A program made the translations under genes and the position numbers. DNA of 64,000 nucleotides from Rhodamnia argentea. Its lineage: Eukaryota > Streptophyta > Magnoliopsida > Myrtales > Myrtaceae. Below, one piece after another: positions 10,309 through 23,297 of the stretch (positions within the stretch are counted from its first letter, which is position 1; each line of letters begins with the position of its first letter). Under the pieces are notes generated by a model. The model ran no database searches. It saw only the letters and a program-made list of their open reading frames with translations, and was not told the origin of the DNA. The stretch is taken from assembly GCF_020921035.1 (NCBI RefSeq), contig NC_063157.1:4650001-4714000 (forward strand), written 5' to 3'.

Positions 10309-13073
10309 TTATACAGATGGAGAAGAACAAGCAGGCTTGGAAACATGTTTAGGGAATCCTAGAACAGAAAGTAAAGGATTACATGCATGGCAAAATAGGG
10401 TAAAAGAACAGAATGACTTGGGTGCAAGCAGACATTGAAGACGCGGTAACTTGTGACGAAACCTGAAAACATGTAAAAGATTTACAAGGCATACCAACCA
10501 CAAAATATTTAGACTGAATTAGAAACTAACCTATTGCACTCTGCTCGAGATGCATAGTTGTGGTTGTTGCAATTTGTGCACATCCAATCACCTTGTCGCC
10601 ATTGCTTTGCTCTGCTGAGTACAAAAGTCAAAAGACATTTCGGGTAAGTATCTCCTAAGGCATTGTCGTATTTACCCATAACTTTGAGAGGTTAGCACAA
10701 TGAAAAGCACAAACTTCAATCAACATATTTACATAAGCTGCAACACTAACAATCTCAGTAAAAACCTACCCCTTTCCAAGAAGAGCATGTGTTGCAGCTT
10801 GATGTGGAATCTGGACTTGTATATTTGAAGCCACAACTGAACTTCCAAAGGATAAAAATGCTCCAGTTCTAGGTTCAGAACTGGTTCCAACCATTTGATC
10901 AAATGCTGGATATGATTGCTGGAGTCCAGTTGTCTGCTTCCTCACAGAAGGTAAATAAGAATAAAAATCAGAATACACTAACCGATGATGTTTGTGAAAT
11001 GACTAATATCAGGAAAAAACTCACAGTTCCTGCATTCAATCTCTTGTTATCCCACCCATGGACAAGATCTTCAGATGCCAATCGCTTCATTCCAAGGGCT
11101 TTCAACAAAAACCAAGCAAAGGGCAGCAATATATCAGACATGGATATGGGATTAGAGGAAATTTAAACTAAGAAAATGATGAAGATTCGGCAAATAACAC
11201 TACTACTTACAGGGAAAAAAGAAAACCACATATGGAAATTAAAAGTAACCATGAAATTCACCCAAAGGGAATCTCCACGTGTACTTTATAAAATTAGTAG
11301 CTAAATGACAGAGTAATTCAGAGCATTGCAAATCAAGGAGCAGAACCATAGGGGCGAAAAAAAGCCAACCAAAATGTAACGTACCTGGTGTCATAGAAGC
11401 ATTACACTTTTTACACTGCAAAGAAAATTGAGATCAAATCAGACTTGTCCCGCCAAAAGATCTTCCTTCAGTCAAAACCAGAAGAAATGAGTACATTCAG
11501 GAAACACCTACATGGTATAACCATACCTGTGAACGAGATGAGTAATTGTGAAAGCCACAGTGGCATATCCAATCGCCACTGCGCCATCCTTTTGGAACTG
11601 AAGGATACTGAGTGATAGGATTTGCAAATGGATGTCCAGGATTGGAGTTTGCACCCAAGGACCAGACAGAAGCCTGAATTCCATAGTTATCAGTCTCCCC
11701 GAAAGACCAGGAGGAGTTAAAAGGAAGTGATTGCTTGAGAGCACCACTGCCTATTAATCCAAGTCCAAGATTCATATTTTGTTCCAGTCCTCCTTGGGAC
11801 CTGGCAAAATAATTTGAATAAGTTGGGAGTGAAGCCCCAGGCACGGCAATTGCTGGCATTGCTGCTACCTCCTTTGGTTGCCCGCACTTTTTGCACTTTT
11901 CTCTTGATGCATAATTGTTGTTAGTGCAACCTATTGATCCATTCCCATGCAAACCCAACCCAGAATGCAGCCAGGGAGAAGCAAAGGAAGCCAAGTATAC
12001 GCACACCCAGTCCATCCCATACCAGAACACACACAAAACAACGCAAAAAACTCAACCTAAATGATAGCAAGCTCACAAATGTTGACTTTAAAGGAGGGAA
12101 TATTACATTTCATACACGAATTGGCAATAATAATACCTTCTAACAATTATCAGCTTCATACAGTTACCGACAAGAAAAGCCGCACACACATCATGAACCA
12201 GGGTTTAAACAAGCCCTGGCATCATTCCTAGGAATAACCACAAACACGAAAACACCATGAGCTGTGCTGACTGAGCCAAATCACATACAAAGAACTGCCC
12301 TCCAAGACATCTAAAACAGATCCTGTACATTGAAGTGACGAGTAACATTTAAGTTGGGGGTCAAGCTTTCAGCAACTAATGGAGCGCTAAAACTCATGAC
12401 CTATTTCATCTACACCAACTCTCAGCCATACTAACTAGGTAGACTGCTTGGTGGACAAGACAGGAAGTAGCAGTAAAAGACAGCACGCTAAACCCCCCTC
12501 CTAATGCCTAGCCATTGAGATTGACAAAACAGAGGCCAATTTCGAGAGAAAATGAAAACAGCACGCGTGTGTTGACTCCATGTTATTACTACATCAATCT
12601 CCCATGTGTTACTCGCAGATTGCCAGGGCCAGAGTCCACCAATTCCATTTCCCATTTATCACAAAGGCAAAACTTGCAATTCTCACAAAGTCTCAAGAAG
12701 GCCGACAAAACATCAAACGTTAGCGAAGTATCGCTACCATCAATCCAAACTCAACCCAACCGCTTCATCCGCCTCCCGGGACCCATCGAGAAAACCCGCC
12801 GACGCTCGAAACGATTCCCGACGAGACTGACCAGACGAAAGATAAGAAGCAACGAGCACACGGGAGAGATAAAAACGAGAATCGATTAAGTCAAGATTAA
12901 GACCAACCGGTGCAGATCCAGTCGCCGATGCGAGGCAGCCACTTGGAATCGGCGGGGGTCTTGGTGTCGACGAGGAGGCGAGGCTGCTTGCAGCGGTTGC
13001 AGAACGACCGGAAGGCGTAGTTCCTGTTGTTGCAGCCGCTGCACTCCCAGTCGCCTTCTCTTCCCTCTCCCAT
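10309..13073 (-). CDS. RanBP2-type zinc-finger protein, 7 predicted exons
   Basis: A minus-strand gene rebuilt from frame and splice sites: exons 12908-13073, 11527-11930, 11385-11415, 11025-11098, 10770-10936, 10531-10611 and 10309-10462 (1077 nt, 358 residues). All junctions are GT-AG and keep frame. The protein starts MGEGREGDWEC and carries four W-x-C-x2-4-C-x10-C-x2-C RanBP2-type fingers: residues about 8-30, 50-70, a variant finger with WICHC around 180-200, and a last one with GDWMCTNC near residue 290. It resembles the plant family that includes Arabidopsis At2g17975. These fingers usually bind single-stranded RNA (GGU-like) or proteins, so an RNA-associated role is likely. The last finger lacks its fourth cysteine in this model (NRF in place of the expected NRC). 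The final exon is therefore the least certain part; the true 3' end may differ. Confidence 0.8.
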
Positions 13074-13137
13074 CGTTACACAAAGAACTGCGCGAGAAGA
13101 TCAGCTGATTTACGAAGAAATTCGTGGATGCGATGCT

Positions 13138-13161
13138 ACTCTCTCTCTCTCTCTCTCTCTA
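13138..13161. repeat. (CT)n microsatellite in the zinc-finger gene leader
   Basis: An uninterrupted run of about 11-12 CT units just upstream of the minus-strand start codon. On the transcribed strand it reads as a GA repeat, a common feature of plant 5' untranslated regions. Confidence 0.9.
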
Positions 13162-13495
13162 GGGTCTCCAGGAAGAAGATGAAGACGGAGAATGCGATCG
13201 CCGCTGGAGCCGTCGGCTAACGTAGCTTCACTCTTTTTCCAGTCTCGCTAGATTTTGCAATTTGTTCTTCCTTTCCCGTTAGTCATCCTTAATAGCCAAC
13301 AAACTAATTTTCTAAATATTTAAGGGCTATTTTTTTTTTTCACGTACTCTTTTGCCTAATTCTTTTTTTATATTTCTGCACTTTTCATAATAAAAGTTGG
13401 TTAGTTCATCTAATTCGGCTTAATCCTTTTATACAACTTTAGTGTTATTACTAGAGTTGGGTTCTTCCGTACGTGTGAACTACTATAAGAACAAG

Positions 13496-13860
13496 TCGAT
13501 GGGAGTGCGCACCTATCGATACATTCGCCTGGGAAAATTATCAAGAGAAAGCCTAAGTCTAAACATGTTAATATATCCATCATGAAGTTTGCCTAACATC
13601 GGGCAAGCCTAAAACCTGAACTATCGGCTCTGATACCATTTGATGGAAGTGCACAGCAGAAGCCTCGCCCGAGGAGATCACCAAGAGAGAGCCCAAGTCC
13701 GAGCCCCATTAATATATCCATTCAAACCCATGTTTGCTCAAAAACTTAAGCTAATGATTTATGAACCAACGTGTATATATTAACCGATCTACACCACTTT
13801 AATTCTTCGATGTGAAATTTCTTTAACACAACTCACTCACAAGTTGCTCATTTTTTGAAC
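13496..13860 (-). mobile_element. LTR-retroelement remnant with tRNA-Met primer-binding-site complement
   Basis: The phrase 'ggctctgatacca' at 13626-13638 is the complement of the standard plant LTR-element primer-binding site for initiator tRNA-Met, so the element reads on the minus strand. On both sides there are related stretches (13496-13600 and 13641-13750: 'atgggagtgcgcac' / 'atggaagtgcacag', each followed by 'aatatatcc'), consistent with decayed LTR pieces. No coding part remains. Confidence 0.5.
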
Positions 13861-14183
13861 TTAAAACCTATTATGTATATCTTGAAACCTAAAATATGGA
13901 ATATAGAACATATCATGTCACACGTTTTATAGTTGGTTTTAGGGTTTGTACAGATTTCACTTGATTGCAATAAATTTTCACATTTAATGACTACAATTTG
14001 CTGCCATAATCTACTTACCACAACTCATATTTGAATACATAAATAAATATGAAATATGAACAAAGTAAAATTTTGGTCATAAATATCGCAAAAAATGAAA
14101 ACACAATATAGTAGTTTTAGATTACACATCATCGAATGCCATGGATATCGCAAGATTGCGCGAAGAGATATACAAAAAGAAAA

Positions 14184-15018
14184 GGGCAAAATGACACCTG
14201 GAGTGCTAATATTTGTGTACAACGCTCACTTTAGTGCAAATATTTTTTTTGGATAATTTAAGTGTCAAATTTTTTGAAAAACGTTTATTTGAATGCAACT
14301 CCAATGAACACCGCTGGAAATCCTATGTGGCGTCCACGTAGCTCATCGGAGGATCCCAATCAGCAAAAGAAAAAGCCAAATTTTTTTAAAAATTCATCGT
14401 AATATTAGAAAAATAAAAAAAGCTAAATTACTAAAAAAATAAGCTAGAAAAAAAAATATTGAAATCATATGTTGGCAAGGGTGAGGGCGAGGCCACAGCA
14501 AGGCCGGTGTCGCCCGGCCACGACGGGGCTCGACCTCGCCTAGATCTGCGAAGTCGAGCCCTCCCCGGCCATTGGTAGGGGTCATCGGCCACCGGTCGGG
14601 GCTTAATGACCCCCATTGGCCCATCCCCCACCCTTGCCCGCCATTACCGGCGGTGGTGGGGCAGCGGTGACAAGGGCACGGCCCTCTGCGGCAAGCGATA
14701 TCCGCTTTTTTTCCCCTTAATTTTAGCTTATTTTTTAGTTATTTAGCTTTTTTCAAATTTTTTTCAATATCATGTGGATATTGTTTTTAATTTTTGCCTT
14801 TTTTTTAAACAAATCCACGTAACATTAAAAAATTAACAAAAAATGTCATGTGTATTGTTTGGCAGGAATTGACACTTAAATTATCATTTTTTGCAGGAAT
14901 TGACACTCAAGTGATTGTTTTTTCTTTGATTTGACATTTAAGTGATCTAAAAAAATAATATTGACACTAAAGTGAGTACCATATACAAATATTGACACTC
15001 CATGTGTCCTTTTGACCA
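14184..15018. mobile_element. MITE-like element with long terminal inverted repeats
   Basis: The left end 'gacacctggagtgctaatat' and the inverted right end ('ggacacatggagtgtcaata' on the minus strand) match over at least 50 bases. The centre (14470-14690) is strongly GC-rich with 'gagggcgaggcc' phrases. No transposase frame is present; the apparent frames at 14394-14631 are only the GC-rich core. It is a different family from the element at 7680. Confidence 0.6.
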
Positions 15019-16007
15019 AAAAAAGTAAAAGAATTTATTGCAATTTTCAGATTTCAAGTTTCACCTACTTGAAACCGGCCTATTGGAACAAGATTATCAA
15101 TTTTTGGCACCCGAAACCTACCTTGCATATCCGGGAACCACAAATCGGACGGGGTCCGCACTGATTCGATTCTAGATTTTAAGTTTTACTCTAAAACCAT
15201 ACTCATCCTTGATTAGAACGTGTTTGTATAAACTAAAAACCATACGGTGAACCCCGTAAATTCACTAGAAGTCGAATTTTTCATGATAGGAGGAACAATT
15301 CAGGACATGGGACTTGGAATTTATTCCGTCAGAATCGATTCTTGGTATTTTGAGTCTGAAATCAACCATTAACCGTCCGCTTCCAGAGTTTATCCAAAAA
15401 ACAATCAATTCACTTCTTATTCCTTTATTTATTCATTGAAATGAGAGAATGTTGCTCGAGATTTCAATTAATTTCAATTACCCAACGAAAATGGAGAAAT
15501 GAAGCTCGATGGTCTTCAATCCTTCTCGTACGACCGAGCGATCGATCTACGGAAGGCTCGTGAGATTCGAATGATTGATTTGCATCAAGGAAATGTAATA
15601 AAGTGGGAAAAGGATAGCAGAGAATTCGACAAAGAAATTAGAGGCGTACGTGCCAACAACAAGAATAGAATATGCAAGGAAAAACTAAAAAGGGAGAATT
15701 AGGATTTCTCGATATGATTCCTAGTTCGGTTTAATTTCGCATTCAAAATCGGGAATCAGACTAGAACCAACTGGGTAGGATCGGTTTGATTCAATTTTAG
15801 GGTTTCTCAATTTGGTCCGAATCCCGATTCGGTCTGATTCCCCACTCCAAGTCGGAAAACTGGATTGGTAATAGTTAATTCCAAAACTTTATAATCGGGA
15901 ACCGAACTAAAACCGACTAGGTAGGATTATTTCGGTTCGGTTTTAGGATTTACCTGCAGCGGTCCTCACCCTACTGGTAAATACTCCGGTGAGACCTATA
16001 GGGTCTG
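15019..16007. repeat. Degenerate repeat with 'cggttcggttttagg'-type phrases
   Basis: Related phrases appear in both orientations (for example 'aaaccgactaggtaggatta' near 15912 and 'ccaactgggtaggatcggtt' near 15768, with inverted counterparts near 15070-15180). This suggests an old inverted-repeat element. No gene is seen. Confidence 0.35.
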
Positions 16008-17035
16008 TATGGCAACTATTTTAGCTCTCTGATTCTGTTTTTCAGAACAAAAAAAGATGAAAATCTTGTTTGGTAATGTAAATGATTCTAATTTTGTTCC
16101 CATAAACAGTTTTAGAACAAAAACAAGAATAAAAAAGTTAGTTTTTAAAAAAAGAATCAATTTTGAGAATCACAAAATAGAATGAAGTTCCACATTTCTT
16201 ACTTTTTCTTTTCGGTTCTCTCGACCTAAAACAGACTATGCCTCATTTTCAAAGAAAAATATATAAGATAATAAATAAAAAAATAAAAAATTGGAAAATT
16301 AAAAAAAAAATAGAAAAATTTAAAAAAAATCTCTAGAAGTAGAAGAAGCTTAGATTAGGCTAGTTTGACCTCATTTTCATAAATTCTGGCCTAGATCGCT
16401 AGATTGCATAGATTTTGTTCTTTTTAGAAAAATCGTAATTACATATGCAATTAAACTCAAACCACATTTATCTTAGCACTTATGACTTCATTAGGATTTT
16501 ATGATGCGATTTATCAATGCCATAATTTATTGATTGCGTACTTAATTTCATTGGTTGTGATTTACCCAGGTTCATGTACTTTAGACTTAGTCTAATTTTA
16601 GAAAATTCTGGAAAAAGACAAAAATAACCATCGCGAACACTTCGCAAGCTCTTGTTTTTAAGTTTTCTATAAATTAAGATTGAGATTTGATTTCCTAGAA
16701 CAAAAAACGCACACCAATGTAGGGCAGTGTGGTGCATTTTCCTTGCAGAAACAAAAGTGCCACTCATGTCGGTTGTCTGCTCTCTTAAAAGAGTTCGATG
16801 AAACCCTACAATAAATGACGAAAATGACTCGTGATGATTCTTGATATTTATTTTTACATTTCAATATGCAATATGTTATATAAAAGAATTAATATGAATT
16901 AATCTTCTATTAATTCAAAATGACAAAAAATGGGAAGAGCAATTGTTTTCCGAAACAGAAATTTTGTGCGGTTATCAAACGCGTTTCTGTTCCGAGAACA
17001 GAATTTTTAGGTAGTTACCAAACGCGTTATGATTT
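16008..17035. mobile_element. hAT-like MITE
   Basis: Begins 'gggtctgtatggcaactatt' and ends with sequence whose complement reads 'gtttggtaactacctaaaaa'. These are inverted copies of the 'GGTCTGTTTGGTAAC'-type terminus common in plant hAT MITEs. The interior is AT-rich and non-coding. Boundaries are approximate. Confidence 0.5.
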
Positions 17036-18842
17036 TTTAAAATTCATCTAGGGAACGAGAATCGAAAAAGTCATTTTAATCGGAGTTATTTTTTCGGATC
17101 ACAATGATTACTGTAGAGGCCCCTAGTGACAGAAGTAGGTGAAAGGGGATAAACAGAAGGAAAAACTTTTTGTAGGGACGGAATAAGATTAACATCAAAT
17201 TCGAGGGGCTAAAGTAAAAAAGTCCCATAAAATTTTAGAAGCAGGGAAAAAAGGGCAAGAACTGTACCAACTTGATTCCATACCGTTCACCTTTTGATTA
17301 AACAATTAATTGCAAAACCCCACTCTGCGAAAGCGCAATTATCATCCGACCCATCAGAAAGCGCATCATCCCAAAGGGTCAAACTTTACCGATTTTCTCT
17401 AAATCTCCGTCAATCGAAGTAAAAGGGTTTCTTTCTTCTGCTGAATTGGCCAATCTCTTGGTAAGCTCTCGGAGAGAAGTCTCTCGCTACTGTCGAATTG
17501 CTTCTCGATCATCTTCTCTACATGGGGTCGTTGGGTTCCATGTGATTTTGTCGCGCTGCAAAGATTCGATTTTGCGTGCGCTTTTGTGGCGATCGCGGTA
17601 TGTAGGGTTTGGGAAGTCCGAGGAAATTTCTTCCCTTTTCGAGTAGCGAATAGTGATCTCACTGTCGAGTTCATGGACAGTGAATGCTGCTATCGTTTGT
17701 GTGTAAATAAGGGTTTCTGGGTATGATCTGCAATTTTCTGGATGCCCATCTGATGAGTTGGCTATTGTCTCGCAGAATTTGCGACTATGTGCCCAGTTAG
17801 AGTCTTGAGCTTGAAGTTGAACTTCTATTTGTGCTGTGGATTGTCTGTGTGATTTCTAGTTGATTTTGGTTGATTCGCCGGCTTCAGCATTACGGTGGAG
17901 TTGCTTAGCTTTGTATGATAGATTTAGCTGACTTGAATTTTTGTTCTTCCCCTTCTCTTTTTTCTGCTGGTTTTAAGTTGTTTCACCCTGAATAGATTCA
18001 GTTTTGACATTGGCTAAGTATGGGCTATATCTGATTTAAAGGTACATTCTTTGTCTAGCTTCTACAGCTTGGTAACTGATATGTGGTGGCGTTTGAGAAA
18101 TTTTTTCATCTATTTTTTGTGTCAAATGTGTCTTTACACCTATGAAATCTTTGACTTCCAGTTATTTGACTGGTTATGTATTGGATTTTATGCGAGATGA
18201 CTTGTATGTTTATTGCTCTTTAGCGATCGAATTTAATAGACCTTTCTACTAATTGTGCTGCTCCTACACTTCTGAATACAAGAGATGATGAAGTGTTCAA
18301 TCTTGTCATGGTTCTTAAACGCTTCATAATGTGCTTTATGATGGAATTTCGAAATTAAGTTGGAAAATATCTCGATATTTTAAATCAGTTGGTTCATCTT
18401 TTTCTAGGGTTTTCTACTTGTCGAATGTTCTAGCTGATCAAGGTTAGATTTTTCTTTGTTGGGTTGATTTGTATGTAAAATACTTTCCTTTTGATAGGAA
18501 ATATAGTTCTCTTTCTGCTTGAATTTGTAATGAGTGTTACCTCAGAAACTAGCGCTGATATTGAAGTGCAGTAACATCTGTGCCATGGTGCTTGATTGTG
18601 TCAGCTGGTCTCTGCCCATCATGTTTGTGGATATTTTATCTTTGATTTCCCATGCAAGATTCATTTTGTAAACAGATTATGTTACTAGGACATAGATGTG
18701 TAGTTTCCTTCCTTCATGCATGCTTCTTCATGGAATTGATTTGTGTACTTATCTCTGTTTTCTCTCTCGTGATCACGAGATGTTTTCTAGCATCAGACCC
18801 CAAGACTCCTAGTTTTGCTTGCCCTTTAAGTCTGAAGTCAAG
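17036..18842 (+). other. Promoter and likely 5' leader/leader intron of the coiled-coil gene
   Basis: No coding region is supported. The composition changes at about 17.4 kb to a transcript-like leader, and 17.7-18.8 kb is T-rich like a plant intron. A non-coding first exon near 17.4-17.7 kb followed by a 1.1 kb leader intron is a reasonable inference, with acceptor candidates just before 18843. Confidence 0.4.
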
Positions 18843-20263
18843 ATGGCTGCTGGGGAAGGTCTTGATTTGCAGTCTCTGAAGACCCAGCTAAGCCAAACAC
18901 CGGAAATGTGGAAGCAGGAGATGGCACAGATGGAATCACGGGTGGATGCTTTGCAAGTTAAGCTTCAGGCGGTGAAAGCTTGTTTACACGGGTCAGAGGA
19001 AGATGAAAGGAAGGAACTAGAGGTTCTATGGGAAAGGGTGAATAATATAGCAAAATTGTTGACCTACTTAAAATCAAAGGCTATGGTCATGCCTGAACTG
19101 CTCTTACACGAGTCATTTGGTGTCAAACAATTGGAAGGTGTAGCATTTATTGACAGAAGTGATGGTCCGTTGCCTAGTTTGTCTAGGGATGTTGATCTTT
19201 CTTTAATTGTCAGATCAGATGGAGAAGATTCGTCCAGTGGAACTGCTAAGCAGCGAGGTTGCTTCAATGAAAAGGATGTGGCCTATATTGATGAATTACT
19301 CAAGTCGGTGCAGATTGTGACTGATTTTATGGAATCTCTTGTTAAGAGGGTTCTTTTGGCTGAATCTGAAATTGCAATAGAAAAGGAGAAGGTTACGTTT
19401 GGTCAATTAGAGATTAAGAGGAAGGCTGCTCAAATTGAGAGCATGTCCTTAAAGTTAGAAGAGATGGAGAGGTTTGCTGTGGGTACAAACAATATTTTGA
19501 ATGAGATGCGGCTAAGGGTTGAGGATTTGGTGGAGGAGACATCTAGACAGAGGCAAAGAGCTGAGGAAAATGAAGTGGAGCTTTGTCGTGTCAAGCGTGA
19601 TTTTGAGTCTCTAAAATCGTATGTTAGCAGTCTCATTACAGTGAGAGAAACTCTTCTCTCATCAGAAAAGCAATTTCAGACAATGGAGAAGCTTTTTGAA
19701 CGGTAATACGCACTGATGTTCTTGAATTCTACTTATCTAATTTGCCTCAAAGTGTGGTTTGCCTTTCATGCTTAGCAGCCTTGTTCCTCTAAGGGTCACT
19801 TTGGAATGGCTTCTCTTCTTCATCTTCATTTGCTAGGCTAACGACAGTGTATAAAATTCAGTTTTTAACCTGTGTTATAGTTCATCACGCCTCATAAGCC
19901 AGAGCTGCTCAAATGCATTTTCACCGAGTTTGTTCGAGTATTATCTCTTGTTTTTGAATGTCAGATGTGGTCTACCTTCGCTACACAAGTTTCGCTATAT
20001 TTTGCTTCATGTTTTGTCTTTGCTGCAAAATTCTTTCTGCCATGTGATCTTTTTTGCTGGAGCTGAATTAAAATGTTGGATGGAGCAGGCTCATGGCTAA
20101 AACAACCCAATTGGAGAGCGAGAAGATGCAAAAAGAGGTGGAGGTGAAGAAACTCATGGAAGATAATGTGAGGTTGACTATGCTTCTTGATAAGAAGGAA
20201 GCACAATTGATGGCCTTGAACGAACAATGCAAGGTCATGGCTCTCAGTTCGTTGAATATTTGA
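18843..20263 (+). CDS. Plant coiled-coil protein of unknown function, two coding exons
   Basis: Exon 1 is 18843-19702 and exon 2 20089-20263, joined GT-AG in phase 2 (1035 nt, 344 residues). The start is the ATG in 'caagatggctgctgg'; the frame is open for a few codons upstream but has no earlier ATG there. Residues 1-70 and about 165-340 are rich in E, K, L, Q and R with heptad-like spacing, so the protein is probably an extended coiled coil. The middle (about residues 90-155) is Ser/Asp-rich and probably disordered. There is no signal peptide, membrane segment or enzymatic motif. It resembles uncharacterised plant proteins annotated as paramyosin- or myosin-like; a structural or scaffold role is plausible but not shown. 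It has no functional link to its neighbours. Confidence 0.75.
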
Positions 20264-21239
20264 GTCTGCGGTCTTATCATCCCCATGTCACTGTCCATAT
20301 TCTCGGGTGAGTTTCATTGTGACCTGTGCACCCTTAACGTGCAGCAACAAACAAAACCAGGTGGATCGATGGTATGAACTGTTCATTGATTTCCGTAGAT
20401 TGTAAAATCGTCAAACCAGTAAAGTTTCCCTCGAAAGACTTGGGGACTTGGTCATTGTATTGTTGGTGGAATGAGCCGAGAAAGCATTCGTCGGAAAAGG
20501 CTTTCTATAGGGTGCAGAACTCGATTATGAGTCGACTTGTTTAATTTTATGATGAATGCTCTGCTTATGACATAGGATTCAATTTACACAAGCATGATGA
20601 TTTGTGCTGAAGTTTCTCTAGGAAACCCGGTAGTCCCCTAGAGCTTCTGCAAGGGAGATCCAAATAGAGTGGGGGGCTGTTTCCGTGATCTTTAGGTCGA
20701 CTTTGAATCGAAGTTTAGAAGATGAGAACAGAGGATTTGGTATCGTTCCAGCGTTTTTCCCCCTCTTCATCTCACTGTGGTTTTGGGGACGGCGAAATTT
20801 CTTTGGCAGCTGTGGTTTGGAAAAGACATTTTTCACTCGGTGATTCATGTTTGCGTGTTGAATTCGTGTTGCAATATCAGTGTCAAATCGAGTCGGCGCG
20901 AACTGCAAAGCGTCGTGTTGTCATACTCGATGATTCACGGCAACTTCTGCTTCGCAAAGGTGCCAAAGTTTGTAAAGTTTCCCCCTTGATTTGCACATGC
21001 TCGTTACATTCATCATATGAACATGAAGGAGCAAGGTGATTACCGACCATCGATTTTAACATTGCTTATGAAACCTTATCTCTGATGCACGATCTGGAAC
21101 GAGTCTCGTCAGCGTATCATAATAATATCTGTAAGTAGCGATTCTTTACGATAAAATTAGCGCTGGAATTTTTTTTTTATATAAGCTGGATACATTGAGG
21201 ATAAAATGTAGAGTAAAAGCCAAAAAGAAAAAGAGAAAG

Positions 21240-21665
21240 AAAAAAACACGCGAAACTATATTTAGTGTGACACATGTACCATGAATTTTTTTTTTTGCAA
21301 CAATCGATAACTTTAAACTATATTCACTGTTATACATTTACCCTAAATTATTTCTTGTTATATATAAAAAGCCTTCAATCTTTTATATATGTGACATTTT
21401 ACCCTCCATCGAGGTTTCATCAGATGATTTTTCAGTTAAAATAATGTCGTTTTTATTTCACATAATTCACATGAGCGTTATGTTAATACCATTTGCTTTT
21501 CGACATTCATGTAGGCAGTTTTTTAATGGTTTTGATTGACGGAACTTCGATAGAGGGTAAATGCGTCGCACAAATATAAGTTTGGAATTTTTTGTGCTAC
21601 AAAAAAAATTTAGAGTAAATGTCTCATAATGGGCATAATTTGAGATCTTCCGTGGCTTTTGCCTT
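21240..21665. mobile_element. Decayed MITE with inverted ends
   Basis: The stretch 'gacattttaccctccatcga' near 21391 has an inverted counterpart ('cgatagagggtaaatgcgtc') near 21549. Flanking AT-rich arms also pair imperfectly. There is no coding content and boundaries are uncertain. Confidence 0.4.
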
Positions 21666-22057
21666 AAAATGTACACGTAACTCGCGACTATTCATGATAA
21701 AAATAACACATTAATTTTTCATACAAGCTTGATGACAGTATCAAGAATAAAATGTTTTTAATTATAGTTGTCGCTCTAAGAGTTGAGCATATCATGTTTT
21801 TATTTGTCTCTGTGTTATTGTCGGTAACTTTTATAGCCATCGAAATATATTATAGTTTTGTTTTCTTAAAGAATTTTGAAATACATGACTATGCGGTTTA
21901 TTTGATTCCTAGTTAAATAATTTTCTTAAATTTTGTGGCTTAAATAAGCCATATCATTAATCTCGCTTGTAATTACATAACGTTGGCTGTACTAAAGAAG
22001 ATATATTTTCTGTTTACAAAATTGAATCACTTATGAATATACTTTATTTTTAGTTGA

Positions 22058-22266
22058 GTTAATACCACGAAAAATTCCAAACCGATACACTACTAGTATA
22101 TCGTCACGTGTCATTTAACTTAATAATTTAACACTAAAATTTAATGAAACTAATAAAGAGTAAATTTATCATAAGGATATCAATTTGGGATTTTTGGTGG
22201 TCAAAAAATTAGGTAAGGGTAAATTTGCCATAGCTATACTAGTTTAAAATTTTTCGTGATATTAAC
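22058..22266. mobile_element. Small MITE (about 209 bp)
   Basis: The left end 'gttaataccacgaaaaattc' is an imperfect inverted copy of the right end ('ggttaatatcacgaaaaatt' on the minus strand), extending about 30 bases. It is small, AT-rich and non-coding. Confidence 0.6.
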
Positions 22267-23297
22267 CATTCTTGATTTGATATATGTTGTTGACTAGAGT
22301 AAATTATGTCACTTATTTCCTTATTAGTTTAGTAGATTTGATTGAATTGAATAAAATAGTCATTTAAGATACTTCCTTATCGTAATAATTTTCCAATTTA
22401 AACTTAATAGAGGATGGATATTAGGGAAATCAATGCTTATCGATAAGCGAAGTTGTGTCTCCCGTCTTGGCATATAGCAATCCTAGAGGCGAACTGCGAC
22501 GAGTTCATGAGCAATCATTTTCTTTAACTTTGGGTAATATGTAAATTGTATTAGTTCTTCGCAATATCGAATTGTGAAATCTCCGCAGTTCTTTTCTCTC
22601 TCGAGTGTGACGTGAGGACTCCGATGATTTAACCTCAAATCAAACATCATGAGTTCCCTCTTACACGTCGATGGAGGAGCCCTTGCTTATAAAGAGGACG
22701 ACATGGGGCTTTGTTTCTTTCATTCCCGAACATGATCGATCGATTTAAGATTTCCTATCTTAAACTTCGGATTTAAAGATATTCCAATCTATTTTAAAAT
22801 TTAACTTGGACAGAATGATAATTTGATATATGTAATTAACTAGGTGTAGGATAATAAATTGATAGATTGAAACTCGCAAACTTGTCTTATAACCTCTTAC
22901 AATAACTAAATGTCGGGCTTGCTCGGACCCAATTGGCTAATTATTAATGCGATTATTTCAACTGTATTTAGTATGATAGGGCGGGCCTAGGTTGGATCGC
23001 CCGACTATTGATCAGGTCTAGTGAGGTCGTTCACCTGACAAAGACATGGCCATATTTTAAAAAAAAAATTACTATTTTTTTAAATTATTTTATATATATT
23101 TTTGGTCGAATATTATTTTATTTATTTTATATGCTGGCCAAGAATATAATAATATAATTTTTGACGCACACTGAAGCGGTGGTTAGTCGGCGCAACTTCG
23201 GGGGAGAGCCCTCCAATTCCAAAGCGAACTACCAAACGGTATATATGCTCCGCCCGGTCTCGCAGCCCACAACCCTAAGGATCACTCTCCCGAAGCA

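Larger units (their letters stand above)
20264..23297. other. Intergenic, AT-rich, with small inverted-repeat elements
   Basis: Short frames near 20.6-21.1 kb show no family signal. Two inverted-repeat elements are listed separately. 22.4-23.15 kb shows nothing recognisable. A TATATA at about 23240-23245 lies 58 bases before the next gene's ATG and may be its promoter. Confidence 0.45.

Noticed and set aside
13626-13638. Possible tRNA gene because of similarity to initiator tRNA-Met
   Set aside because: Only the short 3'-end complement is present, without cloverleaf arms or A and B boxes. It is a retroelement primer-binding site.
14394-14631. Candidate genes in the GC-rich stretch at 14.4-14.6 kb
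   Set aside because: The GC-rich part is the core of an inverted-repeat element and similar cores recur elsewhere in the window.
20618-21039. Candidate genes of 70-105 codons downstream of the coiled-coil gene
   Set aside because: Frames on both strands overlap, none shows a domain or a splice partner, and codon usage is not distinctive.
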